Made by a program: the position numbers and the translations under genes. DNA of 64,000 bases from Pseudomonas flavescens (GTDB lineage: Bacteria > Pseudomonadota > Gammaproteobacteria > Pseudomonadales > Pseudomonadaceae): NCBI RefSeq assembly GCF_013408425.1, contig NZ_JACBYV010000001.1, positions 4,216,001 through 4,280,000 of the forward strand, read 5' to 3'. Under the pieces are notes generated by a model, which saw only the letters and a program-made list of their open reading frames with translations, made no database searches and had not been told where the DNA came from. Each line of letters opens with the position of its first letter. The first letter of the stretch is position 1. Below, piece after piece: positions 36,175 through 44,807 of the stretch.

Positions 36175-36244
36175 GGCGGCGAAGCTTAGGGATGCCGACG
36201 TTGCAGCACAAGCAGGCACAGAGCGCCGGCCACAAGCGTACGCA

Positions 36245-37132
36245 TCAAGGCTCCAGTATGCGCAGCCGATCACCGAGATAGCGTACCAGCCACTGCGCGG
36301 CCGGGCCCAAGGTTTCATCACGGCGAAACACCAGCTCCACCGGCAGTGGCGGCGCGATCCAGTCGCTGCTCAGCTCGATCAAATGCCCTTGATAAGTTGG
36401 GTATTGCGCCACGTGCCTAGGCAGGCACGCCCAGCCCAGATTACGCATCAGCAACTCAGCCATCACATAAAAGCTGTCGGTGCGCCAGGCCGTCGGGCTG
36501 ATTCGTTCGTTACCCGGGTAGTGGCTGTCCTGCAGGGTAATCAGCAACTGCCGGTGCTGGGCCAACTCACGACGGTCGACGGAGCGCCCCTGGGCAAGCG
36601 GATGAGCGGCCCCGCAGACCATGACCATATCCACCATGCCCAAGCGGCGACGCTCCAGCTCGGCGGGCATGCCTTCATGGTGAAACAGCAGGCCCAGGTC
36701 GGCACGCCGCTCGAGCAACTGGCGCGCCACCACGCCCTGGCCGCCGCTGGTCATCTGCACCTCGACCCGCGGGAACGCCTGGGCCAAGGCCTCCAGGCTG
36801 TCGAGTATCGGCGGCATCGGCAGCGCCTCATCCTGAGCCAGGCGCAAACACACCTCCTCGCCTTGCGACAACCCCAAAGCCCGCCCCTCCAGCCGTTCGG
36901 ACTGACGCAGCAACTCGCGGGCCTCTTCGAGTAACGCCTGGCCGGCTTCGGTCAGGCGCGGCTGACGCCCGCTGCTGCGCTCGAACAAGCGCACCCCCAG
37001 ATCATCCTCCAGCGCAGCCACGGCGGTACTGACCGCAGATTGCACCCGGCCGAAACGTCGCGCCACGGCAGAAAAGGAGTTGCCGTCGGCAACGGCTACG
37101 AATACTTCGAGCTGCTCAAGAGTCCAGCGCAC
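36245..37132 (-). CDS. LysR-family transcriptional regulator
   Basis: 295 residues, GTG start at 37132. N-terminal HTH (MRWTLEQLEVFVAVADGNSF, then VARRFGRVQSAVSTAVAALE), then the substrate-binding fold. It is divergent from emrE; the 86-nt gap contains two inverted repeats. It corresponds in position to P. aeruginosa PA4989. Likely target: emrE and itself (inference). Confidence 0.9.
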   Translation of the reverse strand: MRWTLEQLEVFVAVADGNSFSAVARRFGRVQSAVSTAVAALEDDLGVRLFERSSGRQPRLTEAGQALLEEARELLRQSERLEGRALGLSQGEEVCLRLAQDEALPMPPILDSLEALAQAFPRVEVQMTSGGQGVVARQLLERRADLGLLFHHEGMPAELERRRLGMVDMVMVCGAAHPLAQGRSVDRRELAQHRQLLITLQDSHYPGNERISPTAWRTDSFYVMAELLMRNLGWACLPRHVAQYPTYQGHLIELSSDWIAPPLPVELVFRRDETLGPAAQWLVRYLGDRLRILEP

Positions 37133-37135
37133 AAC

Positions 37136-37169
37136 CTATCTCCAATCAAGATAGGTAATGAGTTTACCT
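37136..37169. promoter_or_regulatory. Two overlapping inverted repeats between LysR gene and emrE
   Basis: CTATCT (37136-37141) pairs with AGATAG (37149-37154), and AGGTAA (37153-37158) pairs with TTACCT (37164-37169). The dyads share two bases and lie 50-80 nt before the emrE ATG. LysR operators are commonly interrupted dyads upstream of the divergent target, so this is a good candidate site. Confidence 0.5.
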
Positions 37170-37218
37170 AACAGAATGAACCCGTAAAATCGGTCCCCTG
37201 TTAATAGGAGTGCTGCCG

Positions 37219-37551
37219 ATGAATGGTTATCTCTATCTCGCTCTGGCCATCGCTGCCGAGGTGGTTGCAACCACGTCCATGAAGGCCGTCGATGGCTTCA
37301 ACAAACCGTTGCCGCTGCTGCTGGTGATCGCCGGCTACAGCATCGCGTTCTGGATGCTGATCCTGGTCGTACGCACCATTCCGGTGGGCATCGCCTACGC
37401 CATCTGGGCCGGCCTGGGCATCGTCCTGGTCAGCATCGCGGCGATGTTCGTCTATGACCAGAAACCGGACCTGCCCGCGGTCCTGGGCATGGGCCTGATC
37501 GTCAGTGGCGTGGTGGTGATCCAGTTGTTCTCCCGTGTCACTGGGCATTGA
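37219..37551 (+). CDS. emrE: EmrE-type small multidrug resistance transporter
   Basis: 110 residues, four helices. The essential Glu14 is in place (MNGYLYLALAIAAEVVATTSMKA), with the signature GIAYAIWAGLGIVLVS. SMR proteins work as antiparallel dimers exporting quaternary cations for protons. Start ATG at 37219 follows TAGGAG with good spacing; an upstream in-frame GTG adds three residues. The location next to the LysR gene and waaA matches the P. aeruginosa EmrE (PA4990). Confidence 0.92.
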   Translation: MNGYLYLALAIAAEVVATTSMKAVDGFNKPLPLLLVIAGYSIAFWMLILVVRTIPVGIAYAIWAGLGIVLVSIAAMFVYDQKPDLPAVLGMGLIVSGVVVIQLFSRVTGH

Positions 37552-37621
37552 GGCAGGCGCTTGAAGCTTGCCGCTCTCACGAGGGTTATACTGCGCACCT
37601 GTTTTCCCTAGAGGCGCCCGC

Positions 37622-38794
37622 ATGTCCCTAACTCTGAGCACAGACGTCCTGATCGTCGGCGGCGGCATCGCCGGCTTATGGCTGAATGCGCGCCTGCGTG
37701 CCAACGGCTATGCCACGCTGCTGCTGGAGCGGGAAAGCCTGGGCGGCGGTCAGAGCGTCAAGTCCCAGGGGATCATCCACGGCGGCGCCAAATATGCCCT
37801 GCACGGCGCCCTGAGCGGCGCCTCGGAAGCCATCGCAGACATGCCGCGACGCTGGCGCGAGGCGCTGGACGGCAGCGGCGAGCTGGATCTGTCTGGCGTA
37901 CGCCTGCTCTCCGACGCTCATTATCTGTGGTCGCCTGGCACCCTGGCCGGCAACCTCACCAGCTTCTTCGCCAGCAAGGCGGTGCGCGGCCGAGTCGATC
38001 AGGTCAAGGGCGAGCAGTTGCCGCCCGCGCTGCAGAACCCGAAATTCAAGGGCAAGGTCTATCGCCTGGCCGAGCTGGTGGTGGACGTACCCAGCCTGAT
38101 TGCGCGCCTGGCCGATCTCGCCGGTGACAGCCTGCTCGCCGCCGACGCTATCGAGCCCCTGCACGAAGGCGGGCAACTCGTTGGCCTGCGCGTCGATGGC
38201 CGGGAGATCCGTGCGCAGCGTATCGTGCTCAGCGCAGGTCGCGGCAATGCCGGGCTGCTGGCCAGCCTGAACGTCGCACAGCCCAGTCAGCAGTTGCGCC
38301 CGTTGCACATGGTGATGGTCAAGGGGCCGACGCTGAAGCCGCTGTACGCCCACTGCCTGGGCGGCGGCCCCAAGCCGCGGATCACCGTTACCAGCCATCC
38401 AGGGGCCGATGGCGAATGGGTCTGGTACCTCGGCGGCGACCTTGCCGAAGCCGATGGCGTGGCGCGCGACGAAGCGGCGCAGATCGAGGCGGCGCGCAAG
38501 GAGCTCTCTCAATTGTTGCCCTGGGTGGACTTGTCCACAGCCCGCTGGGCGACGCTGCGGGTGGAGCGCGCCGAACCCGCGCAAAGCGGCCTGGTTCGCC
38601 CCGACAACGCCTTTCTCAGTGACCAGGGTGCACTGCTGGTCGGCTGGCCGACCAAACTGGCCCTGGCGCCGGACTTCGCTGATCGTGTGCTGAGCCACCT
38701 GGAACGGGATGGCATCCGCCCCGCCGTTCATCCGCCGTTGCCCGAGCTGCCGCGCCCGGTCATCGGCCGCACCGCCTGGGAGACCTCGTTTTGA
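37622..38794 (+). CDS. FAD-dependent oxidoreductase (DAO family)
   Basis: 390 residues. The N-terminal FAD motif TDVLIVGGGIAGLWLNARL and a DAO-type second segment ESLGGGQSVKSQGIIHGGAKY. The pattern is of glycerol-3-phosphate dehydrogenase / amino-acid oxidase type, but the substrate is unknown. Corresponds to P. aeruginosa PA4991. Its stop overlaps the start of the next gene by 4 nt (TTGA). Confidence 0.88.
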   Translation: MSLTLSTDVLIVGGGIAGLWLNARLRANGYATLLLERESLGGGQSVKSQGIIHGGAKYALHGALSGASEAIADMPRRWREALDGSGELDLSGVRLLSDAHYLWSPGTLAGNLTSFFASKAVRGRVDQVKGEQLPPALQNPKFKGKVYRLAELVVDVPSLIARLADLAGDSLLAADAIEPLHEGGQLVGLRVDGREIRAQRIVLSAGRGNAGLLASLNVAQPSQQLRPLHMVMVKGPTLKPLYAHCLGGGPKPRITVTSHPGADGEWVWYLGGDLAEADGVARDEAAQIEAARKELSQLLPWVDLSTARWATLRVERAEPAQSGLVRPDNAFLSDQGALLVGWPTKLALAPDFADRVLSHLERDGIRPAVHPPLPELPRPVIGRTAWETSF

Positions 38795-39627
38795 TACGTG
38801 ATCTGCAAGGTCTGCACCGCCCGCTGGGATCGACCGGCCTGAGCGTTTCCCCTCTGGGCCTGGGCACGGTCAAGCTGGGCCGCGACCAAGGCGTCAAATA
38901 CCCCAACGGTTTCACCATTCCTGACGATCATCAGGCTCGCCAACTGCTGAATCTCGCCCGCCAGCTGGGCATCAACCTGCTCGACACCGCACCAGCCTAC
39001 GGCATCAGCGAACAACGCCTCGGCCCACTGCTGCGCGGCCAACGCCAGGACTGGGTGATCGTCAGCAAGGTCGGTGAGGAGTTCGACAACGGTCAGTCGC
39101 ATTTCGACTTTTCCAGCGCCCATACCCGCCGCTCGGTGGAGCGCAGCCTGAAACGTCTGGAAACGGACTACATCGACCTGGTCCTGGTGCATTCCAACGG
39201 TGATGATCTGTCGATCCTGCGCGACGAAGCCGTCTACGACACCCTTGCCGAACTCAAGCAGGCCGGGCTGATCCGAGGCTTCGGCTTCTCTGGCAAGACG
39301 GCAGAAGGCGGTCTGCTGGCCCTCGAGCGGGGTGACTGCGCGATGGTGACCTACAACCTGGGCGAGCAGCATGAGCGCCCGGTATTGGACTATGCTGCCA
39401 GTCACGCCAAAGGCATCCTGATCAAGAAAGCCCTGGCCAGCGGGCATGTCTGCCTGGAAAGCGGTGTCGATCCGGTGCGGGCAAGCTTCGAGCTGATCTT
39501 TGCTCACCCTGGGGTCAGCAGTGCCATCGTCGGCACGATCAACCCGCTGCACCTGGCTCACAACGTCGCCATGGCCGCTGAAGTGATCGCGGGCACCAAC
39601 ACCGGTAACAAAGAATCAGGAGAGTGA
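38791..39627 (+). CDS. Aldo/keto reductase family protein
   Basis: 278 residues, TTG start at 38791 overlapping the previous stop. AKR fold: LGSTGLSVSPLGLGTVKLG, INLLDTAPAYGISEQRLG with catalytic Asp and Tyr, ETDYIDLVLVHSNG where the usual His follows, and VSSAIVGTINPLHL at the C-terminus. Reductase with NADPH expected; substrate unknown. Coupled to the flavoprotein gene. Confidence 0.88.
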   Translation: MIRDLQGLHRPLGSTGLSVSPLGLGTVKLGRDQGVKYPNGFTIPDDHQARQLLNLARQLGINLLDTAPAYGISEQRLGPLLRGQRQDWVIVSKVGEEFDNGQSHFDFSSAHTRRSVERSLKRLETDYIDLVLVHSNGDDLSILRDEAVYDTLAELKQAGLIRGFGFSGKTAEGGLLALERGDCAMVTYNLGEQHERPVLDYAASHAKGILIKKALASGHVCLESGVDPVRASFELIFAHPGVSSAIVGTINPLHLAHNVAMAAEVIAGTNTGNKESGE

Positions 39628-39696
39628 TGAACTGGCGTGTTTGGCACGCCATTGACGCCGCTTATGCGGCCGACCCCGACGCAAGAAGGAGCCGAC

Positions 39697-40662
39697 ATGC
39701 CGCGTATCATTTCCCGGAAAGACCCTGCCACGTTCAAGACCATGCCGCTGTTCGTCGAAGCCTCGACCGACGGTATCGTCTATCAGAGCCTTGGCCGCCC
39801 GCTGAACTTCAGCGAAGTGCTGGAACGCCGCAAGCCGGTCGAGCTCAACGACAGTCAGCGCTTCGCCGTCGAGCTGGCCAACCTGGGCGTCTCGGTGCGC
39901 CTGACCCTGAATTGGCAAGGCCGCGAATACTGGCTGCTGGTGCGTCAGCGACGCCTCGATCGTGGCGACGTCGTGCTCAAGCTGATCTCAGGCTATGTGC
40001 CGGCTCATGAACTCAACCTGCCGCTGCTGACCGCAATTCAGGAAGTGGCCGAAGAGTGCCTGCTGGAAACCAGCGAAGGCTGGCTGCACGGACGCTTCGG
40101 CGATACCTGGCTACCAGCACCCTACGAGGGGACGCTCAGGTACCGCGATGGCGTGCACTTCCAGCTAAGCCCACTGTCCGGCGCAGCGCGCCCCGTGCAG
40201 TGCGGTAACCTGACCTTGCTGGAACGCCCCCGCGCTTACGTGCACGTGCCAACGGCTTCGTTGCAGCTGGTCTACGACATGCGCCTGGACCTGCCCAAGG
40301 AAGCCAAACAGCCCAGCCTGCTGCACGTTGACGAGCATCTGGAGAACGGCAAGCTGATCGCGCGGCTGGATCACAGCCGCCCGGACCTCTATCTGATTCC
40401 CCTTGAACAGGGCCGGCCGACGGCAGAGCTGATGACCCTGCGCCAGGGCCAACTGGTGCCTGCCAACACCCGTGGCCTGTGGCTGGCCGAGAGCTTTGCT
40501 GCCCAGGATGGCTGGCTGGTGCGCGATGAACGCATTCGCTGGAAGGACTGGCTGGCGCTGCAGAACGTCAAGCCGAAGGCCCACAAATCTGGCCCTGGCA
40601 CCAACCGCGCCGGCACGGCACAGGTACCGAGAGTTCGCCTGGATACCGCTGCAGCGGTCTGA
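39697..40662 (+). CDS. Conserved protein often labelled metal ABC transporter ATPase
   Basis: 321 residues. Homologous in position to P. aeruginosa PA4993. I see no Walker A, ABC signature or membrane helix, so the common label looks wrong. Visible stretches: MPRIISRKDPATFKTMPLFV, DSQRFAVELANLGVSVRLTL, AIQEVAEECLLETSEGW and a basic tail. The alternating EEC-type segment recalls Nudix proteins, but no full Nudix box is present. Start ATG at 39697 follows AGAAGGAG. Role unknown. Confidence 0.8.
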   Translation: MPRIISRKDPATFKTMPLFVEASTDGIVYQSLGRPLNFSEVLERRKPVELNDSQRFAVELANLGVSVRLTLNWQGREYWLLVRQRRLDRGDVVLKLISGYVPAHELNLPLLTAIQEVAEECLLETSEGWLHGRFGDTWLPAPYEGTLRYRDGVHFQLSPLSGAARPVQCGNLTLLERPRAYVHVPTASLQLVYDMRLDLPKEAKQPSLLHVDEHLENGKLIARLDHSRPDLYLIPLEQGRPTAELMTLRQGQLVPANTRGLWLAESFAAQDGWLVRDERIRWKDWLALQNVKPKAHKSGPGTNRAGTAQVPRVRLDTAAAV

Positions 40663-40727
40663 CATGCGGGCATGTGCACCTCGCCCCGCCCGGATCCTAC
40701 TATCGAGGATTACAGAGCGCATAGCAA

Positions 40728-40749
40728 AACCCCGCCGAATGGCGGGGTT
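40728..40749 (-). terminator. Rho-independent terminator of hldE
   Basis: AACCCCGCC (40728-40736), loop GAAT, GGCGGGGTT (40741-40749). In the minus direction the stem is followed by TTTTGC, so it fits termination of hldE, whose stop is at 40755. It may also serve the converging gene ending at 40662. Confidence 0.9.
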
Positions 40750-40754
40750 GATGC

Positions 40755-42176
40755 TCAACGGCTGCGTATCTTCTCGACGATGGCGGTGGTCGAGCTGTTC
40801 TCGACCAGCCCCAGGACGCGCACTTCGCCGCCGCAGGCCAGCACGATATCGGCGCCAACCACCTGATCGATGCCGTAGTCGCCACCCTTGACCAGCACAT
40901 CCGGCTGAACCTGCTTGAGCAGGCGCTCGGGCGTGTCCTCGCTGAAACTCACCACCCAGTCCACGGCACCCAGGCCGGCCAGCACCGCCATGCGCCGATC
41001 CACGGCATTGATCGGACGGCCGGGCCCCTTCAGGCGACTGACCGAAGCATCGTCGTTGATCGCGACGACCAGACGATCACCCTGGGCACGCGCCTGCTCA
41101 AGGTAGGTCACATGACCGGCATGCAGGATGTCGAAACAGCCATTGGTGAATACGATCTTCTCGCCATGAGCGCGAGCATCTTCAGTGGCCAGCAGCAGTT
41201 GCTCCAGGCTCAGCACACCACGTTCGGAGCCCTCCTCACGCTGTACCGCACGACGTAGCTCGGGAGTACTGATCGCCGCCGTACCCAGCTTGCCGACGAC
41301 GATACCCGCAGCCAGGTTGGCCAGTGCAACGGCTTGAGGCAGCTCTTCACCTGCCGCGATGGAGGCTGCCAGTGTCGAAATTACCGTATCCCCGGCCCCC
41401 GTCACATCGAACACTTCCCGCGCGCGGGCGGGCAGGTGCAATGGCGCATGGTCCGGGCGCAGCAGGGTCATGCCATGCTCGCCGCGGGTCACCAGCAAAG
41501 CACCCAGATCAAGCTCACGCATCAGGCGAGCACCACGGCTGACCAGCTCGGCTTCGTCTTCGCAACGCCCGACGATGAGCTCGAACTCGCTGAGGTTCGG
41601 GGTGATCAGGCTGGCGCCGCGATAGATGGAGAAGTCCTTGCCTTTCGGGTCGGCCAGCACAGGAATGCCTCGCGCCCGTGCGGCCTGAATCAGCACCTGA
41701 TGGTTCTGCAGGGCGCCCTTGCCATAATCGGACAGCACCAGCACCTTGACCTCATCCAGCAACTGCTCGACCTGCCGTGCCAGCGCATCGGCGTCGGTAT
41801 GGAAGGGCTCTTCGAAGTCCATGCGCAGCAACTGCTGATGACGACTCATGACCCGCAGTTTGACGATGGTCGGCTGACTCTCGATGCGCTGGAAGTAGGT
41901 TTTCACACCAATGGCTTCCAGGCTCTGACGCAGGCTTTCCGCCGCCTCGTCCTCACCGGTGACACCCACCAGCACAGCAGGCGCACCGAGCGCGGCGATA
42001 TTCAGCGCAACGTTGGCCGCGCCGCCTGGTCGGTCCTCGATCTGCTCGACCTTGACCACGGGCACCGGAGCCTCTGGCGAAATACGCGAGGTAGCGCCGT
42101 GCCAATAACGATCAAGCATGACATCGCCCACCACGAGAACGGGGGCCTGATCGAAACGGGGCATGGATAACTTCAT
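40755..42176 (-). CDS. hldE: HldE, bifunctional heptose-7-P kinase / heptose-1-P adenylyltransferase
   Basis: 473 residues. The N-terminal PfkB-type kinase domain (about 1-315) has VVGDVMLDRYWHG, RPGGAANVALNIAALGA and FDVTGAGDTVISTLA. The C-terminal nucleotidyltransferase (about 340-473) has FTNGCFDILHAGHVTYLEQA with the HxGH motif and NSSTTAIVEKIRSR at the end. It makes ADP-heptose precursor for the inner LPS core. Start at 42176 fits the family length. Confidence 0.97.
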   Translation of the reverse strand: MKLSMPRFDQAPVLVVGDVMLDRYWHGATSRISPEAPVPVVKVEQIEDRPGGAANVALNIAALGAPAVLVGVTGEDEAAESLRQSLEAIGVKTYFQRIESQPTIVKLRVMSRHQQLLRMDFEEPFHTDADALARQVEQLLDEVKVLVLSDYGKGALQNHQVLIQAARARGIPVLADPKGKDFSIYRGASLITPNLSEFELIVGRCEDEAELVSRGARLMRELDLGALLVTRGEHGMTLLRPDHAPLHLPARAREVFDVTGAGDTVISTLAASIAAGEELPQAVALANLAAGIVVGKLGTAAISTPELRRAVQREEGSERGVLSLEQLLLATEDARAHGEKIVFTNGCFDILHAGHVTYLEQARAQGDRLVVAINDDASVSRLKGPGRPINAVDRRMAVLAGLGAVDWVVSFSEDTPERLLKQVQPDVLVKGGDYGIDQVVGADIVLACGGEVRVLGLVENSSTTAIVEKIRSR

Positions 42177-42260
42177 GCGGAAACTCCGGATATGCAAAAT
42201 CGTCGCGGAGAATAGCACATTGGCCATGGCCACTCCGCCGTCAGGCCTTGGCAGCGACGT

Positions 42261-43682
42261 TCAGCGATCCAGCGGTCGCACCCAGAAAAGCTCGTGCCGA
42301 CGTACCGCCTTGCGGAAGAATTCGTCTTCGCCCGCCTGAGGCCAGCGCCGCGCCGCCAGACACCATTGAATGAAGCGACGCAAACGCTTCTTGAAGGGTA
42401 GCGGCGTTTGCAGATCGTGCTGCATCGCCAGCGCCTGGCTCTTGTCGACCAGCTCCTGATCATCGAGTAGCGGGCTCCACAGCTTGTCGGCAGGCAACGG
42501 CTCGATACAGGGCGGCAATGCTACGCCATTGCCCGCAGGGCCCATGGGCCAGCGATCATTGTCGGCGAGATGGTTGGCGTAAAGCAGCTGTACATCCGGG
42601 CGCCAGCCACCGAGCTCGATTGCCTGGTGCAGCGCCCTGCTGGACTGGACATGGTCGGGATGCGGATCCAGCTGCGGGTGAGGCAAGACCACGACCTCGG
42701 GCCGAAAATGCTGCAGCAGCGCCGCCATATCGGCCACCAGATTGTTCCAGGTAGGCAACCCATCGGTATCCCCAGGCAACCTGAACGGATTGAAACGTCG
42801 CACGCTACGGATATCCGAATCGCCCGACTCCAATGACACGAAGGGCATGCTGGGTTCGCCCTCCATTTTCGTCAGCTGCATGCAGTAGTAGCCCAACTGC
42901 ACGCAGTGACTCGGCGGCACGCCTCCCCACAGCGGCACGGTATGGCTGCTCCAACTGCGCAGGCGACCTTTTAGCCGCGCAGCCGCCGTGTCACTCAGGC
43001 CCAGACGCCGATAGAACTTCGCCTCGATCTCGCCCTGAGTCAGTGTCACGATGGAGGCTTCGATACAACGGCTGTAAAGCCCGAATGCGGCCAGTTCGGC
43101 GTCATCGGCATGCGGAGCGATGACCATCACCCGACGACCGGCATAGTCGGGATTGCTGAAGCAATGCAGAGTCGCCTCGCTGGACAGCCTGCAGAACCGC
43201 CCGCGCACCCTCAGTCGCCCATCACGAAGCGCCGCAAGGCAACCGGACAGGTTGACGAAGCGTACCCCGTTGACGCCTCTTTCGAAGTCCTGTCGATCGA
43301 GATGCGCGCCTTCCCCGATCAGCACATTCGGGTCCAGCCAGCGTCCCAGCCAACTGCTGCGAACGTGAACGGCCAGCACCAGTGTTTCGGCACTGTCAGG
43401 CAATGCGGCAGTAGCGGGCGCAACACGACCATCGCGCCCGATGCGTACCGACAGGCTCAGGCTGTCTGCCGGAAAATCGTAGCGATAGTCGTCTTTGGGC
43501 GAATAGAACAGATGGTCGGAAAACCAGGCTTCGTGGGCAATCCATGCCAGAACGAGAACGACCGGCGCCGTCCCCCATGAGCCGAACCAGTCGAGGGCGA
43601 CCAGAACCGGTAAGGCAACGACCATGAGAATGCGCTTGTTACGCCGATGCCGACGTAACAACTGCTGCTTGCGTGCTTCCAT
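42261..43682 (-). CDS. dnpA: DnpA-like PIG-L de-N-acetylase
   Basis: 473 residues. A basic N-terminus precedes one or two membrane helices (about 18-50). The PIG-L domain has the metal motif VMVIAPHADDAELAAF (PHADD at 190-194) and PHPQLDPHPDHVQSSRALH. In P. aeruginosa DnpA (PA5002), next to mig-14 and rfaE/hldE, is a de-N-acetylase involved in antibiotic persistence, thought to act on the LPS core or its sugars. Start ATG at 43682 is 4 nt after the mig-14 stop, so the two are co-transcribed. Confidence 0.9.
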   Translation of the reverse strand: MEARKQQLLRRHRRNKRILMVVALPVLVALDWFGSWGTAPVVLVLAWIAHEAWFSDHLFYSPKDDYRYDFPADSLSLSVRIGRDGRVAPATAALPDSAETLVLAVHVRSSWLGRWLDPNVLIGEGAHLDRQDFERGVNGVRFVNLSGCLAALRDGRLRVRGRFCRLSSEATLHCFSNPDYAGRRVMVIAPHADDAELAAFGLYSRCIEASIVTLTQGEIEAKFYRRLGLSDTAAARLKGRLRSWSSHTVPLWGGVPPSHCVQLGYYCMQLTKMEGEPSMPFVSLESGDSDIRSVRRFNPFRLPGDTDGLPTWNNLVADMAALLQHFRPEVVVLPHPQLDPHPDHVQSSRALHQAIELGGWRPDVQLLYANHLADNDRWPMGPAGNGVALPPCIEPLPADKLWSPLLDDQELVDKSQALAMQHDLQTPLPFKKRLRRFIQWCLAARRWPQAGEDEFFRKAVRRHELFWVRPLDR

Positions 43683-43686
43683 ACAC

Positions 43687-44583
43687 TTACACTCGAAAAA
43701 CAGGTTGGCGATTGCACCAACGATCCTTGTATTCAACATCGGCGCGGCCGAACGAGTAACGTAAAGCCTTTCCCTTCAAGCGAGCCTCTTCCCACGCAGA
43801 CTGCGTGTTGATGAAGCTGAGCACGCTGCCCGGACTGAAATCACGGGAAGCGGGGTCAACTCCACCATTGATGTATTCGATGCTGATCCATTCTGGCGAT
43901 TCGACTCTGTACAAGACCTGAACGGCAACAGGCTTGCCGTCGAGTTGCAGATAGCTTCCCCACAGGAAGTCCCGCAACGCTTCGAAGACCTCGGCGAGAT
44001 GCCCTTTACCTGGCACCGCGAAGCCCCAGCGGCTCTCGAACAACTCGGTATAGATAGCTGCCAGTTCGCCTGCAGACAGCTGCGAAACCGGCAAAACCTG
44101 CCCGCCGGCCTCTTCCAGCATCCGCAATTCACGGCGCTGGTTGTAACGAAACTTCTTGCTGTATTCCTCCGGCTCCCGGGCGATAGCCAGCTCTTCGGGC
44201 TGCTTGCAGAGCGTCGAGATGCTGCCCTGATGGAGAGCCGAAAGGTAGCGCATGCGTTGCCGCACAGGCGCCATCGCCCCTTTGGCAATCGGCAGAATCA
44301 CTTCGGCATTGCCGAGATCGAACAGGTCACGCTGACCGCGGCGCTTGAGCACATCGCGAGATAAAGCCAAGCGCCCACCCCATACGGGAACAGCGGCCTG
44401 CAGTTGCCCCTCCAGAGGCCAGCCCAGATACCGTACGGGAATGCCAGCCATGGCAGAAAGCCGCGAGACCACCTCAGGATGGGTCGCGACACTCCCCCCC
44501 AGACGGGACCAGATCTCGCTGTAACATTCGGCACTGATCGAACGCCAGCCGCGTTCGCGCCAGCGCTGAAAGGGATTGAACAT
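43687..44583 (-). CDS. mig-14: Mig-14 antimicrobial-peptide resistance protein
   Basis: 298 residues. GNAT-related fold: MFNPFQRWRERGWRSISAEC, KKFRYNQRRELRMLEEAGGQ, SPEWISIEYINGGVDPASRD and RYSFGRADVEYKDRWC. Mig-14 is needed for resistance to cationic peptides in Salmonella and P. aeruginosa. The start shares one base with the stop of a short unassigned ORF (TGATG), which suggests an upstream gene once existed or a leader peptide. Confidence 0.9.
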   Translation of the reverse strand: MFNPFQRWRERGWRSISAECYSEIWSRLGGSVATHPEVVSRLSAMAGIPVRYLGWPLEGQLQAAVPVWGGRLALSRDVLKRRGQRDLFDLGNAEVILPIAKGAMAPVRQRMRYLSALHQGSISTLCKQPEELAIAREPEEYSKKFRYNQRRELRMLEEAGGQVLPVSQLSAGELAAIYTELFESRWGFAVPGKGHLAEVFEALRDFLWGSYLQLDGKPVAVQVLYRVESPEWISIEYINGGVDPASRDFSPGSVLSFINTQSAWEEARLKGKALRYSFGRADVEYKDRWCNRQPVFRV

Positions 44584-44717
44584 CAGGCATCCTGCTCCGA
44601 CGTAGTGGTATTGAATAGCGCAACATAGGGTTCACGCACTGGCCCGACCGAAACATTGGCCAGCAGGCTGATGTCCGAGCAGAAGGGCTGTTTGGCTCTC
44701 CAGAGACTCACCTGCAT
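44583..44717 (-). CDS. Short unassigned ORF overlapping the mig-14 start (possible remnant)
   Basis: 44 residues from an ATG at 44717: MQVSLWRAKQPFCSDISLLA, then NVSVGPVREPYVALFNTTTS EQDA. The frame is open back to a TAG at 44820-44822, into the waaL start, but holds no better start and no clear ribosome site. The stop TGA overlaps the mig-14 ATG, as in coupled genes. It may be a leader peptide or the 3' end of a lost gene; in P. aeruginosa the glycosyltransferase wapH precedes mig-14. I recognise no domain. Confidence 0.3.
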   Translation of the reverse strand: MQVSLWRAKQPFCSDISLLANVSVGPVREPYVALFNTTTSEQDA

Positions 44718-44807
44718 GTGCGTACCGTCAAAAAAGCGCGAAAGACTAGCACAGCATTCGCTGGTAGTTGTGCGGTGATGGATTAAGATAACGCCCTTTT
44801 TGTAGAC

